Of a stretch of DNA of 64,000 bases, positions 50,946-61,000 are shown one piece after another. The DNA comes from Rheinheimera pleomorphica. Lineage in GTDB: Bacteria > Pseudomonadota > Gammaproteobacteria > Enterobacterales > Alteromonadaceae. How positions within the stretch are numbered: the stretch's first letter is position 1; each line of letters begins with the position of its first letter. Location of the stretch: contig NZ_SIRR01000032.1 of NCBI RefSeq assembly GCF_011634895.1, positions 45,509-109,508 of the forward strand, written 5' to 3'. Position numbers and translations under genes: made by a program. The notes below the pieces were generated by a model, which ran no database searches, was not told the DNA's origin, and saw only the letters and a list, made by a program, of their open reading frames with translations.

Positions 50946-52136
50946 TTACAACTGGTAGCTAAGCATCAGCCAGACCTTAGTCGTGTCAACCGCCAGCGTG
51001 TCAGCCTGGTAGTGTGCCAGCTTTAACAGCGCTGACAGCTGTTTGTTAAGGTTATAACCGGCGCTGGCGCTCCATTCATCGCCATATTTCGCGCTGCCAA
51101 GGTCGCTGTCAAAGCGATGATAAGCCAGGCTTAAGGCAACGTCGTTTAGCTTGGTTTTGGCTTCTAGCCAGTTATCGCGTAGGCCGTTATCCGGCGTGTT
51201 TAAAAACATATCGGCAAAGCCAGAAAACGCATGCAGGGTCGCCAGCGGGGTTTGAAAGGCGCTTTGGCCATCGCCGGCTAAACGCTCCTGGCCGGCTTGC
51301 AGTGTTAGGTTATCCAGTGCCCAGCTTAAGCTGAAACGGTGGTAGTGGTGGCTAAAACTGAGCGGCGCATTATGCGCATCGTCTTGCTTGGCCAGGGCTA
51401 GCTGCCAGCTTAGTTTCGGGCCGCTGGCTAATTTCCCCTGATAGTCGACGCCATAAGTGCGGCTGCTGCGTACCGCCCAGTTATCAAAGTCGAAATCATA
51501 AGCAAAACCGGCCAGCTGATGTGCTGTATTGGGCTGCCATTGCAGCAAGGCGGTATTAAAGCTACCGTGTTGATCGGCCGCGGCGCCCTTGGGGCCAAAT
51601 ACCCGATTCACGTTATGGTAGTGGCCTAGCTCAGCACTCACACTGTCGCTGAACTGCTGTTGCAGGCGGTAACCATCCAGGGTCTGCTCGTTCTGGCGCC
51701 AACCGACACCGCCTAAAAAGCGCTGGTTTAAATGGTTCACCAGTTGGCGGCCCGCGCTTAGCGTGGTGCCGTTGTCATTTTGGTAGCGCAGCAGCGCCTG
51801 GTTAATATCGGTGCCCTTAGGGTCTGCCACTACGCTGTAGTGGGTTTTAGCGTTGACGCTGCTGTTGTAGTTGTCATTACCCAGCAGGCTAACGTTGTCT
51901 ACCTGTAGTAAGGCGCTAAAACCATACGCCTTGCCGGTATTTACGCTTAAGCGGCTGCGCAGGGTAGAAGCGATGGCATCGTCCAGCGCATTATCTTGCT
52001 CGACATATTCTAAACGGTAGCGAAACTGCGCCGACACATTGCTTTGCTTAAGTGCAGTGCTAAGTTCATTGGCAATAAGGCTGGGGCTAAAGCAAAACGG
52101 TAACACAGATAACATCACAGCGGGGAAAGCTTTCAT
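50946..52136 (-). CDS. Alginate-export-like outer-membrane porin
   Basis: The 396-residue product has a signal peptide (MKAFPAVMLSVLPFCFSPSLIA) and repeated amphipathic strands ending in DTTKVWLMLSYQL. Stretches such as VSAQFRYRLEYVEQDNALDDAIASTLRSRLSVNTGKAYGFSALLQVDNVSLLGNDNYN and TTLSAGRQLVNHLNQRFLGGVGWRQNEQTLDGYRLQQ fit AlgE-type 18-strand porins. The solute is unknown. It stands between nrdGD and a diguanylate cyclase gene. Confidence 0.75.
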   Translation of the reverse strand: MKAFPAVMLSVLPFCFSPSLIANELSTALKQSNVSAQFRYRLEYVEQDNALDDAIASTLRSRLSVNTGKAYGFSALLQVDNVSLLGNDNYNSSVNAKTHYSVVADPKGTDINQALLRYQNDNGTTLSAGRQLVNHLNQRFLGGVGWRQNEQTLDGYRLQQQFSDSVSAELGHYHNVNRVFGPKGAAADQHGSFNTALLQWQPNTAHQLAGFAYDFDFDNWAVRSSRTYGVDYQGKLASGPKLSWQLALAKQDDAHNAPLSFSHHYHRFSLSWALDNLTLQAGQERLAGDGQSAFQTPLATLHAFSGFADMFLNTPDNGLRDNWLEAKTKLNDVALSLAYHRFDSDLGSAKYGDEWSASAGYNLNKQLSALLKLAHYQADTLAVDTTKVWLMLSYQL

Positions 52137-52510
52137 AATGTATTCCTTTGGTCAGGGCCGCGTAAAAGCAGGCTGATCTTAACGCGGCTAGTAAATTTAT
52201 ATAATTTAATTAAAGGGTTACCTAAAAGGCGGTAAGCCGGTGCTAATGTTGGTACTGCTGCAGTACATCTGTTAGGGGCATAAAAAAACGCCGGCCGCTA
52301 TCAGTCCGTTACCGGACTTAAACGACAGGCGTCTTTGCCATTTGAATAAATATTGTACCAACAGGGTTTCACTAAGCAGTGCTTGTGCCAGTGAGTGATT
52401 TTCTAGCTAACTATAGCTATTTCAAAGACTTGTGTTCTATTGTCAGGCTGGTTTGTTCCGGCGCTGAGCAAAAGCGGGGCAGAGCAGCGCTAAATTGGTG
52501 CCTGTTCAGG
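52137..52510. other. Intergenic region with branched terminator
   Basis: About 370 bases lie between the porin start and the cyclase stop. A minus-strand structure (52282-52332) has outer stem ACGCC/GGCGT, inner stem GTCCG-GTAA-CGGAC and a run of seven Ts, so it ends the cyclase transcript. The porin promoter is not obvious. A weak NarL-like palindrome lies at 52219-52234. Confidence 0.6.
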
Positions 52511-53785
52511 TTAAGGCGCCAGTGCAATCACCTGATTACGGCCTTGCTGTTTCGCCTGATACAGCGCTTTGTCGGCTCGGGCAAATACTTCATCGAAGTA
52601 TTCTTCACGCGCTGTGCTAAGGCAAGCTACACCAATACTGACACTGGTGTTAATGCCTTCTGGTTGCAACTGTTGCAAGGTTTGGCACAATTGCTGGGCT
52701 TTGTCGTGTGCTGTACTGAGGTTGCTATCGGGTAATAACAGCACAAACTCTTCGCCGCCAAAACGCGCCAGGTATTGCTCTGCTGTGCACTGCGCTTGTA
52801 ACGCAGTGGCGACACGTTTTAATACTTTATCACCGGTTTGATGGCCATACTGATCGTTAATCTGTTTAAAGTGATCAATGTCCAGCACCAGTACAGCTAA
52901 TGCCTGTTGCTGGCGGTTGGCATCGGCAAAACGGCGCTTGGCCAGCTCAGTGAGGAAGTGGCGGTTATATAAGCCGGTAAGATGGTCTTTGGTGGCCAGC
53001 TCCAGTAGCCGCTGACGCTCGCGCGTTAATTGTTCTATTAAACGGGTGGCAGAGATCAGGTTATTTATCCGCGCAAACAACTCTTCGTCCAGCACCGGCT
53101 TGGAAATATAGTCATTGGCGCCGGATTGCAGCGCCTGAATACGGCGGTGCACACTTTCCAGGCTGGTCACGGCCAGGATCGGCGTTTGCGAAAAACGGCT
53201 GTCGGCACGCAGCCGCTGAATAAAATCAATACCGGTCTCGTTATCCTGCAGCACGATGTCGGTCATGATCAGTTCGTATTTATTGTTGTCGAGTAACTGC
53301 AGTGCCTGAGCGATAGAGAACGCATGATCCATCTGTAAGCCCAGCCGTTTTAATTTCGCATCTGTCGCTTTGGCTACTGTCAGGCTGTCTTCCAGGTACA
53401 GCGCTTTGCCGCTGATATTGTAACGAAACGGCCCCAGAGGAATAAGCGCATGCAGGCTTTCCTCCAGTCGCGGTAAATCATCTTTACGGATGATATCGCT
53501 GGCACCGGCGGTCAGTGCTGATGATAGCAGTTCCGGATCCGTCTCTGAGGTCACAATAAAGATCGGTACTTCGCTGTTGCGCTGACGCACGTGCTGACAA
53601 AAATCGATACCGGTTAGATCGGGCAGGTACATGGCAACACAGATCATCTGAAATTGTTGTTGCGTTAAAGCGCGAAAGCCGGCAGTGGCAGAGTCGACAA
53701 AGGTAAGTTGAAAGTCATAACTTTCCAGCATTCGGGATAAAATGCGCTGATAAGTGGGGCTGGGTTCAACAATCAGTGCTTGCAT
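52511..53785 (-). CDS. Diguanylate cyclase with two receiver domains (PleD-like)
   Basis: The 424-residue protein has receiver 1 (about residues 1-120, phosphorylation site MYLPDLTGIDF), receiver 2 (about 125-245, MTDIVLQDNETGIDFI), and a GGDEF domain (about 260-424) with DHLTGLYNRHFL, DIDHFKQINDQYGHQTGD and active-site RFGGEEFVLLLPDS. It should make cyclic di-GMP when phosphorylated. The partner kinase is not in the window. Its stop is followed by a branched terminator. Confidence 0.9.
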   Translation of the reverse strand: MQALIVEPSPTYQRILSRMLESYDFQLTFVDSATAGFRALTQQQFQMICVAMYLPDLTGIDFCQHVRQRNSEVPIFIVTSETDPELLSSALTAGASDIIRKDDLPRLEESLHALIPLGPFRYNISGKALYLEDSLTVAKATDAKLKRLGLQMDHAFSIAQALQLLDNNKYELIMTDIVLQDNETGIDFIQRLRADSRFSQTPILAVTSLESVHRRIQALQSGANDYISKPVLDEELFARINNLISATRLIEQLTRERQRLLELATKDHLTGLYNRHFLTELAKRRFADANRQQQALAVLVLDIDHFKQINDQYGHQTGDKVLKRVATALQAQCTAEQYLARFGGEEFVLLLPDSNLSTAHDKAQQLCQTLQQLQPEGINTSVSIGVACLSTAREEYFDEVFARADKALYQAKQQGRNQVIALAP

Positions 53786-53871
53786 GCGCTACTCGCTGTA
53801 TACAGTTGTTACGTTAAGTCTATCGTAAGATAACGTCGCTGTGTAAATAATGTGGCGATACCGCCGTTAGC

Positions 53872-53995
53872 GTAGGGACGCATATTTGCGCCCCTGGTTT
53901 AGATGGATAGGCTTGCGATACAACATTGAATAAAGCAGGGCGCAAATAGGCCTGAGCGCTTGCTATGTTGCCTGGGCGCAATGGTGCGCTCCTAC
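53872..53995. repeat. Two REP-like palindromes
   Basis: A reverse copy GTAGGGACGCATATTTGCG-CCCC (53872-53894) and a forward copy GGGCGCAATGGTGCGCTCC-TAC (53974-53995) are separated by about 80 bases, with a half copy at 53938-53945. Both differ from the common sequence by one base in one arm. The right copy overlaps the stop codon of the isomerase gene. Confidence 0.75.
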
Positions 53996-54759
53996 TGCAT
54001 TAACGGTGAGGCTGACAGGTTAAAGTCGTAACCCTCTATTTCAGCGTCCACTATTAAGGTGTGAATATACTGGGCTACCGCTTTGCGCCGTACTTTTTCA
54101 TTTAAATAGTCGGCAATTTTTTGCTCGACTGCGTTAAATGGCAGTAACTGGCCAGGCACTTTGCGCGCAATATACACTATGTGGTAACCATAACGGCTTT
54201 CTACCGGTTGTGGCATTAGCCCTGGTTCGGCATTAAATATTTGCCGCTCAAACTCCGGCACGGTTTGGCCGCGGCTGATTTGGCCTAAACTGCCGCCGGT
54301 TTCTTTTGACGGACAAGCCGAGTAGTGTTGTGCCAGTTGTGCCAGCGGTTCGCCTTGTTGTAGCTTACTAATTAACTGCTCGGCCAGGGTTTTTGCCTCT
54401 ACCCGGGCTTTGTCATCTTCTGGCGCTGCCGCCAGCAGAATATGGCTGACTTCCAGCAGTGGTGAGCTTTGAAACCGCTGTGGGTTTAGCCGGTAATATT
54501 GCTCGCACTCTGTTTGGTTGGCCTGCGGAATAGCCACTTCAGCATTGATCAGTACGTCAAGAAAGTTATCATCACTGGCGGTGTTGGCTTCGCTTTTTAC
54601 GCTCAGTCCCAGCGCTTTAGCACGCTGGCGCAGCAGCTCACCAATAATCAGTGACTCGGCCGCCTTTAGCATAGCCGCGCGTTTATCGCTGGCCGGGTGG
54701 TACTGCATTTCGGCCATTATCGCCGCTTCGCTGATACTGGCTTGGTTGACTTGTATCAT
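53992..54759 (-). CDS. Parvulin-type peptidyl-prolyl isomerase of the nar region (NifM-like)
   Basis: From ATG 54759 the product is 255 residues without signal peptide. Residues 1-110 are a helical SurA/NifM-like part (IGELLRQRAKALGLSVKSEANT), and residues about 120-220 are a parvulin domain (LEVSHILLAAAPEDDKARVEAKTLAEQLISKLQQGEPLAQLAQHYSACPSKETGGSLGQISRGQTVPEFE, then GYHIVYIARKVPG). Such genes often end nar operons and may help fold or mature NarGH. It is separated from narI by an inverted REP pair. A longer upstream start was rejected because it runs into that repeat. Confidence 0.82.
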   Translation of the reverse strand: MIQVNQASISEAAIMAEMQYHPASDKRAAMLKAAESLIIGELLRQRAKALGLSVKSEANTASDDNFLDVLINAEVAIPQANQTECEQYYRLNPQRFQSSPLLEVSHILLAAAPEDDKARVEAKTLAEQLISKLQQGEPLAQLAQHYSACPSKETGGSLGQISRGQTVPEFERQIFNAEPGLMPQPVESRYGYHIVYIARKVPGQLLPFNAVEQKIADYLNEKVRRKAVAQYIHTLIVDAEIEGYDFNLSASPLMQ

Positions 54760-54788
54760 ATTAAACCTCTGTAATCTGCTGGTTATTG

Positions 54789-54879
54789 GGGCGCAATGAT
54801 GCGCCCCTACAATGGTCAGATTGTAAATCGACACTTTGTTTGAAACCGAAGTGTCCCGTAGGGGCGCATCCTTGCGCCC
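54789..54879. repeat. Inverted pair of REP-like palindromes (BIME-like)
   Basis: A forward copy (54789-54810) and an inverted copy (54858-54879) lie between narI and the isomerase gene. In the leftward transcript they would form two stable hairpins. Confidence 0.85.
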
Positions 54880-54904
54880 TAGAGCAATTGTTGCCAGTTC
54901 TGAG

Positions 54905-55594
54905 TTAGCGAACAAAACGCTGGCGTACTATCTGGTGTTGACGGCTGATGTACTGCACCGGCACGCTTAACATGTGCACTAAGCGGCTAAACGGAAACAC
55001 CACAAACAACGTCATGCCCAAAAACACATGCAGTTTAAAAATCCAGTGCACGCCGCTAATGGCTTCTGCTGCCGCCAAGCTGTTAAAGGTGACGGTGTTT
55101 TGCGCCCAGGCCATCAGTTTTAGCATCTCAGCGCCATCTAAATGGCCCATCGAGACAAAAATAGACAGCAAACCCAGGATTAACTGCGCATAGAGTAAAA
55201 ACAAAATGGCAATGTCCATCGGGTTACTGGTAGCGCGAATGCGCGGGTTAAACAGCCGGCGTTTAATCAGCACGGTTAGGCCGTAAAAGCAGATCAAGCC
55301 AAACAAGCCACCGGCGCCAATGGCGATCATTTGCTTCATTTGGGTGGTAATACCAAACAGATACCAGATTTCTTTTGGCATTAATAAGCCAAAGAAATGG
55401 CCTAAAAAGATGCCCAGCACGCCGATGTGAAAAGCGATACTGCCTTTGCGCAGTTGTTTGCTTTCCAGCAGCTGGCTGGAGCTGGTTTTCCAGCTGTATT
55501 GCTCTCTGTCGTAGCGGATCCAACTGCCAATCAGCATAATGGCGATGGCAATGTAGGGGTAAATGCCAAAGGCAAACAGATTTAAGTGTGCCAT
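54905..55594 (-). CDS. narI: Respiratory nitrate reductase gamma subunit
   Basis: The 229-residue protein has five membrane helices and the NarI pattern: HLNLFAFGIYPYIAIAIMLIGSWIRYDREQYSWKTSSSQLLE at the start, GILGIFLGHFFGLL with a haem-ligand histidine, and SGVHWIFKLHVFLGMTLFVVFPFSRLVHMLSVP with the C-terminal histidines. It carries two b haems and oxidises quinol at the periplasmic side. It follows narJ by 12 bases. Confidence 0.95.
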   Translation of the reverse strand: MAHLNLFAFGIYPYIAIAIMLIGSWIRYDREQYSWKTSSSQLLESKQLRKGSIAFHIGVLGIFLGHFFGLLMPKEIWYLFGITTQMKQMIAIGAGGLFGLICFYGLTVLIKRRLFNPRIRATSNPMDIAILFLLYAQLILGLLSIFVSMGHLDGAEMLKLMAWAQNTVTFNSLAAAEAISGVHWIFKLHVFLGMTLFVVFPFSRLVHMLSVPVQYISRQHQIVRQRFVR

Positions 55595-55606
55595 GTTAAT
55601 GCTCCT

Positions 55607-56362
55607 TTAAGCGCGCTTAGCCGCGGCTGCTTTATAAAGTTGTGCGCCTGCTTCAGTGCTGCCGAGCAGCTCTGTGCTGAGTGGGATAAACTGATCGCGG
55701 CGCTGACCGTCAGTTGGTTTATTGCCGCTGCCGCAGGCTGAATTGGCTTGCTCGTTACCGATAAAGCTGACCATTTCCTCTTCCCATACCTTGTCCAGCG
55801 CCTTGGGCGTGTCGTCGCGCTGCTCGCCGGCCAGCTGTTGCTTGATGTCGGCTAAATCGACGTCAGCTTCAGACAGTGCCAGCAGGGTAGCGAAAATACT
55901 GGCGTAGTCAGAGCCGCGTTGCTCAAGACGGCACAGCAGTACCGCCAGCACTGGCGCGATTTCTTCCAGACCAATTTGCGCGTTTTGTTCGCCTTGGGTG
56001 GATAAAAACTCCAGGTAAAGCGGCAGGTAGTCCGGCAGCTCTTTAACGCCAATGTCCAGCCCGGCTTCGCGATATTGCGCCATCAGGTTCACCATGGCCT
56101 GGCCGCGATCGCGTGACTCACCATGAATATGCTCGAATATCAGTAAGGATAATGAGCGGCCGCGTTCAAACAGGCCGTCGTACTCTGACTGCCAGTCCAT
56201 CAGCTCACTGGTGCAGCGATGCTCGATAAAAGCCGTTAAGTTTTGCTTAAGCTCGGCTGCGATAGCGGCATCAGCCACTATCGCCAGCAAGTCAGCCTTC
56301 GCCTCTACCAGCGGCTGCTTCGGGTAATCCAGCAGCAGAGATAACAGTTGTAGTATTGGCAT
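55607..56362 (-). CDS. narJ: Nitrate reductase molybdenum cofactor assembly chaperone
   Basis: The 251-residue protein is all-helical and matches NarJ/TorD: LQLLSLLLDYPKQPLVEAKADL, WQSEYDGLFERGRSLSLLIFEHIHGESRDRGQAMVNLMAQYREAGLDIGVKELPDYLPLYLEFLS. The RSLSLLIFEH and ELPDYLPLYLEFLS blocks are the family signatures. It inserts cofactor into NarG and controls membrane attachment. It lies three bases after narH. Confidence 0.95.
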   Translation of the reverse strand: MPILQLLSLLLDYPKQPLVEAKADLLAIVADAAIAAELKQNLTAFIEHRCTSELMDWQSEYDGLFERGRSLSLLIFEHIHGESRDRGQAMVNLMAQYREAGLDIGVKELPDYLPLYLEFLSTQGEQNAQIGLEEIAPVLAVLLCRLEQRGSDYASIFATLLALSEADVDLADIKQQLAGEQRDDTPKALDKVWEEEMVSFIGNEQANSACGSGNKPTDGQRRDQFIPLSTELLGSTEAGAQLYKAAAAKRA

Positions 56363-56365
56363 GCT

Positions 56366-57901
56366 TTAATCCTTAATCTCAACCGGGATAACCTGACGTA
56401 CGCCTTTGGCTTTAGTGCCAAACAGGTTTACGCCGTTATTGCCATCGCCGCAGCCGTTGCCAAAACTAAAACCACAGCTCGATTTTAAGTCATAGGCGTT
56501 TTCGGCATAGGCGCGGTGGCTGGTAGGGATAACAAACCTATCTTCATAGTTGGCCAGCGCCATATAGCGGTACATTTCTTCTACCTGTACCGGTGTTAAG
56601 CCGACTTGTTTCAGCACATCGGCATCTTCTACACCGTCTACCTGCTGCGCGCGTTTAAAGGCGCGCATCGCTATCATCCGCTCCAGCGCCCGCACTACCG
56701 GTGCTTCATCACCGGCGGTCAGCATATTGGCCAGGTAACGCAGCGGAATACGCAGTGATTTCAGATCCGGAATTTCACCGTTCATGCCAACATGGCCAGC
56801 CTGCACTGCACTTTGAATAGGTGACAGTGGCGGCACATACCACACCATTGGTAAGGTGCGATATTCCGGGTGCAGTGGCAGTGCCACTTTCCACTCCATC
56901 GCCATCATATACACCGGTGAGCGCTGGGCCGCTTTAATCCAGTTATCGCTGATGCCTTCAGCGCGGGCCGCGGCAATCACTACCGGATCGTTCGGATCAA
57001 GGAAGATATCCAGCTGCGCCTGATATAAATCTTTCTCGTTTGGCGTATTAGCCGCCACTTCAATTTTATCGGCGTCGTATAGCAGCACGCCTAAGTAGCG
57101 GATGCGTCCGACACAGGTTTCTGAGCACACCGTTGGTTGGCCGGCCTCAATGCGCGGGAAGCAGAAAGTACATTTTTCGGATTTACCGGTTTTCCAGTTG
57201 TAATAGATTTTTTTGTACGGGCAGGCCGACACACACATGCGCCAGCCACGGCATTTGTCCTGATCAATCAGTACTATGCCATCTTCTTCGCGCTTATAAA
57301 TGGCGCCGCTGGGGCAGGCCGCGACACAAGCCGGGTTTAAGCAGTGCTCGCACAAGCGTGGCAGGTACATCATAAAGGTCTTTTCAAACTGACCGTAAAT
57401 GTCCTTTTGCACTACTTCATTGAAATTCTGGTCGATTTTGCGTTTAGCAAACTCGGTACCGAGAATTTCTTCCCAGTTCGGGCCCCATTCAATTTTCTCC
57501 ATCCGTTGGCCGCTGATCAACGATCGCGGCCGTGCTACCGGTTGGTGCTTGGTGTCGCCAACGTTATGTAAATGCTGGTAGTCAAAATCGAATGGCTCGT
57601 AGTAGTCGTCAATTTCCGGTAAGTCCGGGTTGGCGAAAATATTTGCCAGAATGCGGCGCTTACCGCCGATTTTCAGCTCCAGCTTGCCGCTTTTATTGCG
57701 TACCCAGCCGCCGTTCCATTTTTGCTGGTTTTCCCACTCTTTCGGAAAACCGATACCGGGTTTGGTTTCAACGTTGTTAAACCAGGCGTACTCGACACCT
57801 TCACGCGAGGTCCAGACATTTTTACAAGTGATGGAGCAAGTGTGGCAACCTATGCACTTGTCTAAATTCAGCACCATGCCTATTTGGGCTCTGACTTTCA
57901 T
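56366..57901 (-). CDS. narH: Respiratory nitrate reductase beta subunit
   Basis: The 511-residue protein contains the four cysteine groups for one 3Fe-4S and three 4Fe-4S clusters: CIGCHTCSITCKNVW, CEHCLNPACVAACP, CRGWRMCVSACP (tryptophan at the 3Fe-4S site, as in E. coli) and KCTFCFPRIEAGQPTVCSETC. It passes electrons from NarI to NarG. A gap of 158 bases with a long palindrome separates it from narG, which is unusual for a tight nar operon. Confidence 0.96.
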   Translation of the reverse strand: MKVRAQIGMVLNLDKCIGCHTCSITCKNVWTSREGVEYAWFNNVETKPGIGFPKEWENQQKWNGGWVRNKSGKLELKIGGKRRILANIFANPDLPEIDDYYEPFDFDYQHLHNVGDTKHQPVARPRSLISGQRMEKIEWGPNWEEILGTEFAKRKIDQNFNEVVQKDIYGQFEKTFMMYLPRLCEHCLNPACVAACPSGAIYKREEDGIVLIDQDKCRGWRMCVSACPYKKIYYNWKTGKSEKCTFCFPRIEAGQPTVCSETCVGRIRYLGVLLYDADKIEVAANTPNEKDLYQAQLDIFLDPNDPVVIAAARAEGISDNWIKAAQRSPVYMMAMEWKVALPLHPEYRTLPMVWYVPPLSPIQSAVQAGHVGMNGEIPDLKSLRIPLRYLANMLTAGDEAPVVRALERMIAMRAFKRAQQVDGVEDADVLKQVGLTPVQVEEMYRYMALANYEDRFVIPTSHRAYAENAYDLKSSCGFSFGNGCGDGNNGVNLFGTKAKGVRQVIPVEIKD

Positions 57902-57950
57902 GTTAATTCCTCAAATCTTGTTAGGGGGCATAATCCACAATGATGGATGT

Positions 57951-58048
57951 CTCGTCAGAGCAAGGCGGGGCAGGTTCGAAAAAGCGCAGTTTACCTTTGA
58001 GTAAATGAGCATTTTGAGACCTGGCCCAACGCCGCGCTGGCGTGACAG
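57951..58048. repeat. Long imperfect palindrome between narG and narH
   Basis: About 98 bases form an imperfect inverted repeat. The left side runs CTCGTCAGAGCAAGGCGGGG, then CAGGTTCGAAAAAGCGCAG. The right side is its partial reverse complement, ending in GACCTGGCCCAACGCCGCGC then TGGCGTGACAG. GTTTAC/GTAAAT closes the loop. In the nar mRNA it would fold into one long hairpin inside the operon. Confidence 0.75.
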
Positions 58049-58059
58049 ATGCGTTGTGG

Positions 58060-61000
58060 TTATGCCTCCTTGTCCAGCCAGTCGACTTTGCTCATCTTAC
58101 GCACCACAACAAACTCATCGCGGTTACAGCCGACAGTGCCGTAATAGTTAAAGCCGTAGGATTGCTGCGCATAGCCACCGATCATGTGGGTGGGTTTCAT
58201 TACCGCCCGGGTAACCGAGTTATGAATACCGCCACGGGTGCCGGTAAGCTCGCTGCCCGGTACGTTTACAATGCGCTCCTGAGCGTGGTACATCATGCTC
58301 ATGCCTTCCGGCACCCGCTGCGATACCACAGCACGGGCAGAAATAGCGCCGTTAACGTTGAAGATTTCAATCCAGTCGTTATCTTCAATGCCGGCGGCGG
58401 CTGCATCGGTTTCACTTAACCAGACAATAGGGCCGCCACGCGACAGCGTTAGCATTAACAGGTTGTCAGAGTAAGTACTGTGAATACCCCATTTCTGGTG
58501 CGGTGTGATCCAGTTCAGTACCACTTCTTTGTTGCCGTTGGGTTTCTTGTTCAGCACCGGCTGCACGGTTTTTAAGTTAATCGGCGGCTTGTAGCTGCAC
58601 AGCTGCTCGCCAAAATCGCGCATCCACTCGTGATCCTGATAAAACTGCTGGCGGCCGGTAATGGTGCGCCATGGAATTAGCTCGTGCACGTTGGTGTAGC
58701 CGGCGTTGTACGACACATGCTCATCTTCCAGGCCTGACCAGGTTGGCGAGCTGATGATCTTACGCGGCTGGGCGACGATATCGTTAAAGCGGATTTTCTC
58801 GTCTTCTTTGGGTAGCGCTAAATGGGTATGGTCACGGCCGGTAATTTTGCCCAGCGCTTGCCAGGCTTTAACTGCGACATGGCCGTTGGTTTCCGGCGCT
58901 AACGATAAAATCATCTCGCAGGCGTCGATGGCGCTGTCAATTTTCGCCATGCCTTTGTTGGCACCTTCATCGGTATGCACCCGGTTTAACTGCTTAAGGA
59001 ATTTCACTTCCTCTTTGGTATCCCAGCTGATGCCTTTACCGCCGTTGCCTATTTTCTCCAGCAAGGGGCCAATCGAGGTAAAGCGGGCATAGGTGTTGGG
59101 GTAGTCACGCTCGACAATATTAATGTGCGGCATGGTGATACCCGGAATGGCATCACATTCGCCTTTCCACCAGGCTTTAACACCATAAGGCTGGGCCAGT
59201 TCGGCCGGGGTGTCGTGGTGCATTGGTGTGGTGACTACGTCAGTTTCCACACCTAAGTGGCCAACGGCGGCTTTGGAGAATGCCTTGGCAATGCCTTTGA
59301 AAATTTCCCAGTCGCTGCGCGCTTCCCATACCGGGTCAATAGCGGCGGTTAACGGGTGAATAAACGGATGCATATCCGAGGTATTCATATCGTCTTTTTC
59401 ATACCAGGTAGCGGTAGGCAGCACAATGTCGGAATACAGACAGGTGGTGGACATACGAAAATCCAACGTTACCCATAAATCGACCTTGCCCTCGGCACCC
59501 TTGTCAGCCCACTCGATATCCTGCGGCTTTTTACCACCGAACTCGCCTAAGTCTTTACCGAGCAAACCATGCTTGGTGCCTAAAAAGTGCTTCAGCATAT
59601 ATTCGTGGCCTTTACCGCTGGAGCCCAGCAGGTTAGAGCGCCAGATAAACATATTGCGCGGGAAGTTTTGCGGGCTGTCGGGCTGCTCGCAGGCAAACTT
59701 AATGTTGCGATCTTTTAGCTGCTGTACCACATAGTCTTTTAGCTCGACACCGGCAGCTTTAGCTTTAGCGGCCAGGCCCAGCGGGTTAACGCCCAGTTGT
59801 GGTGCTGACGGTAACCAGCCCATGCGTTCGGCACGGCTGTTAAAGTCGATAATGCTGCCGCTCCACTTTTCTTTGTTCGCCAAAGGCGATACCACTTCGG
59901 TCATATCCAGCTTTTCATAGCGCCACTGGCTGGAATGGTTATAGAAGAACGAGGTACCGTTCATATGACGTGGCGGCCGCTGCCAGTCCAGTGCAAACGC
60001 CAGCGGGGTCCAGCCGGTTTGTGGCCGCAGTTTCTCCTGGCCAACATAGTGCGCCCAGCCGCCGCCACTTTGGCCGATACAGCCACACATCATCAGCATG
60101 TTAATTAAACCGCGGTAGTTCATGTCCATGTGGTACCAGTGGTTTAATGCGGCACCGACAATTACCATAGAACGGCCGCGAGTTTTATCGGCGTTACGGG
60201 CAAATTCACGCGCTACGCGTACCACATCTTCCGGGTTAACACCGGTAATGCTCTGCTGCCAACCCGGGGTGTAAGGCACGTTGTCGTCATAAGATTTAGC
60301 CCGGCTGGCATCATTAATGCCGTTATCTACGCCATAGTGCGCCAGCATTAAGTCAAATACGGTAGCCACTAACGCCGTGCTGCCATCGGCCAGTTCGACG
60401 CGTTTAGCCGGGATTTTACGCAGTTGCACTTCATCATGCGCGGTATGCTGGAAGTATTTATACTCGTGCGGCGCACCGCCAAAATACGGGAAGGCCACCT
60501 CGACCAGCTCGTCACGGTTATCTTTTAGCGATAACTGTAAGTCGATATCGCCGTCTTTATCTTTTTGCTCCAGGTTCCATTTGCCGGCCTGGCCCCAGCG
60601 ATAACCAATAGCGCCATTCGGGCTGGTTAAGCGGCCATCTTTGTTAATGGCAATGGTTTTCCAGTCCGGGTTATTGTCTTCGCCCAGGTTATTAACCAAA
60701 TCGGCAGCGCGTAAAAACCGGCCCTGCGTCAGATGCTTGTCACCTTGCTCCAGCATCACCAGCATTGGCATATCGGTGGTGCGTTTTACATAGTCGGTAA
60801 AATAGGCACTTGGGTTATCGACATGGAATTCTTTTAGAATGACATGGCCAAAGGCCATCGCCAGCGCAGCATCGGTACCCTGACGTGGTGCTAACCAGGT
60901 GTCACCAAATTTAGACGCTTCAGAGTAATCTGAGGTAATAACACAGGTTTTAGTGCCTTTGTAGCGTACTTCGGTTAAAAAGTGCGCGTCGGGGGTACGG

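Noticed and set aside
52219..52234. NarL-like palindrome TACCTAAAAGGCGGTA upstream of the porin
   Set aside because: Three of fourteen heptamer positions miss the consensus, and there is no FNR site or suitable -10 at the expected distance.
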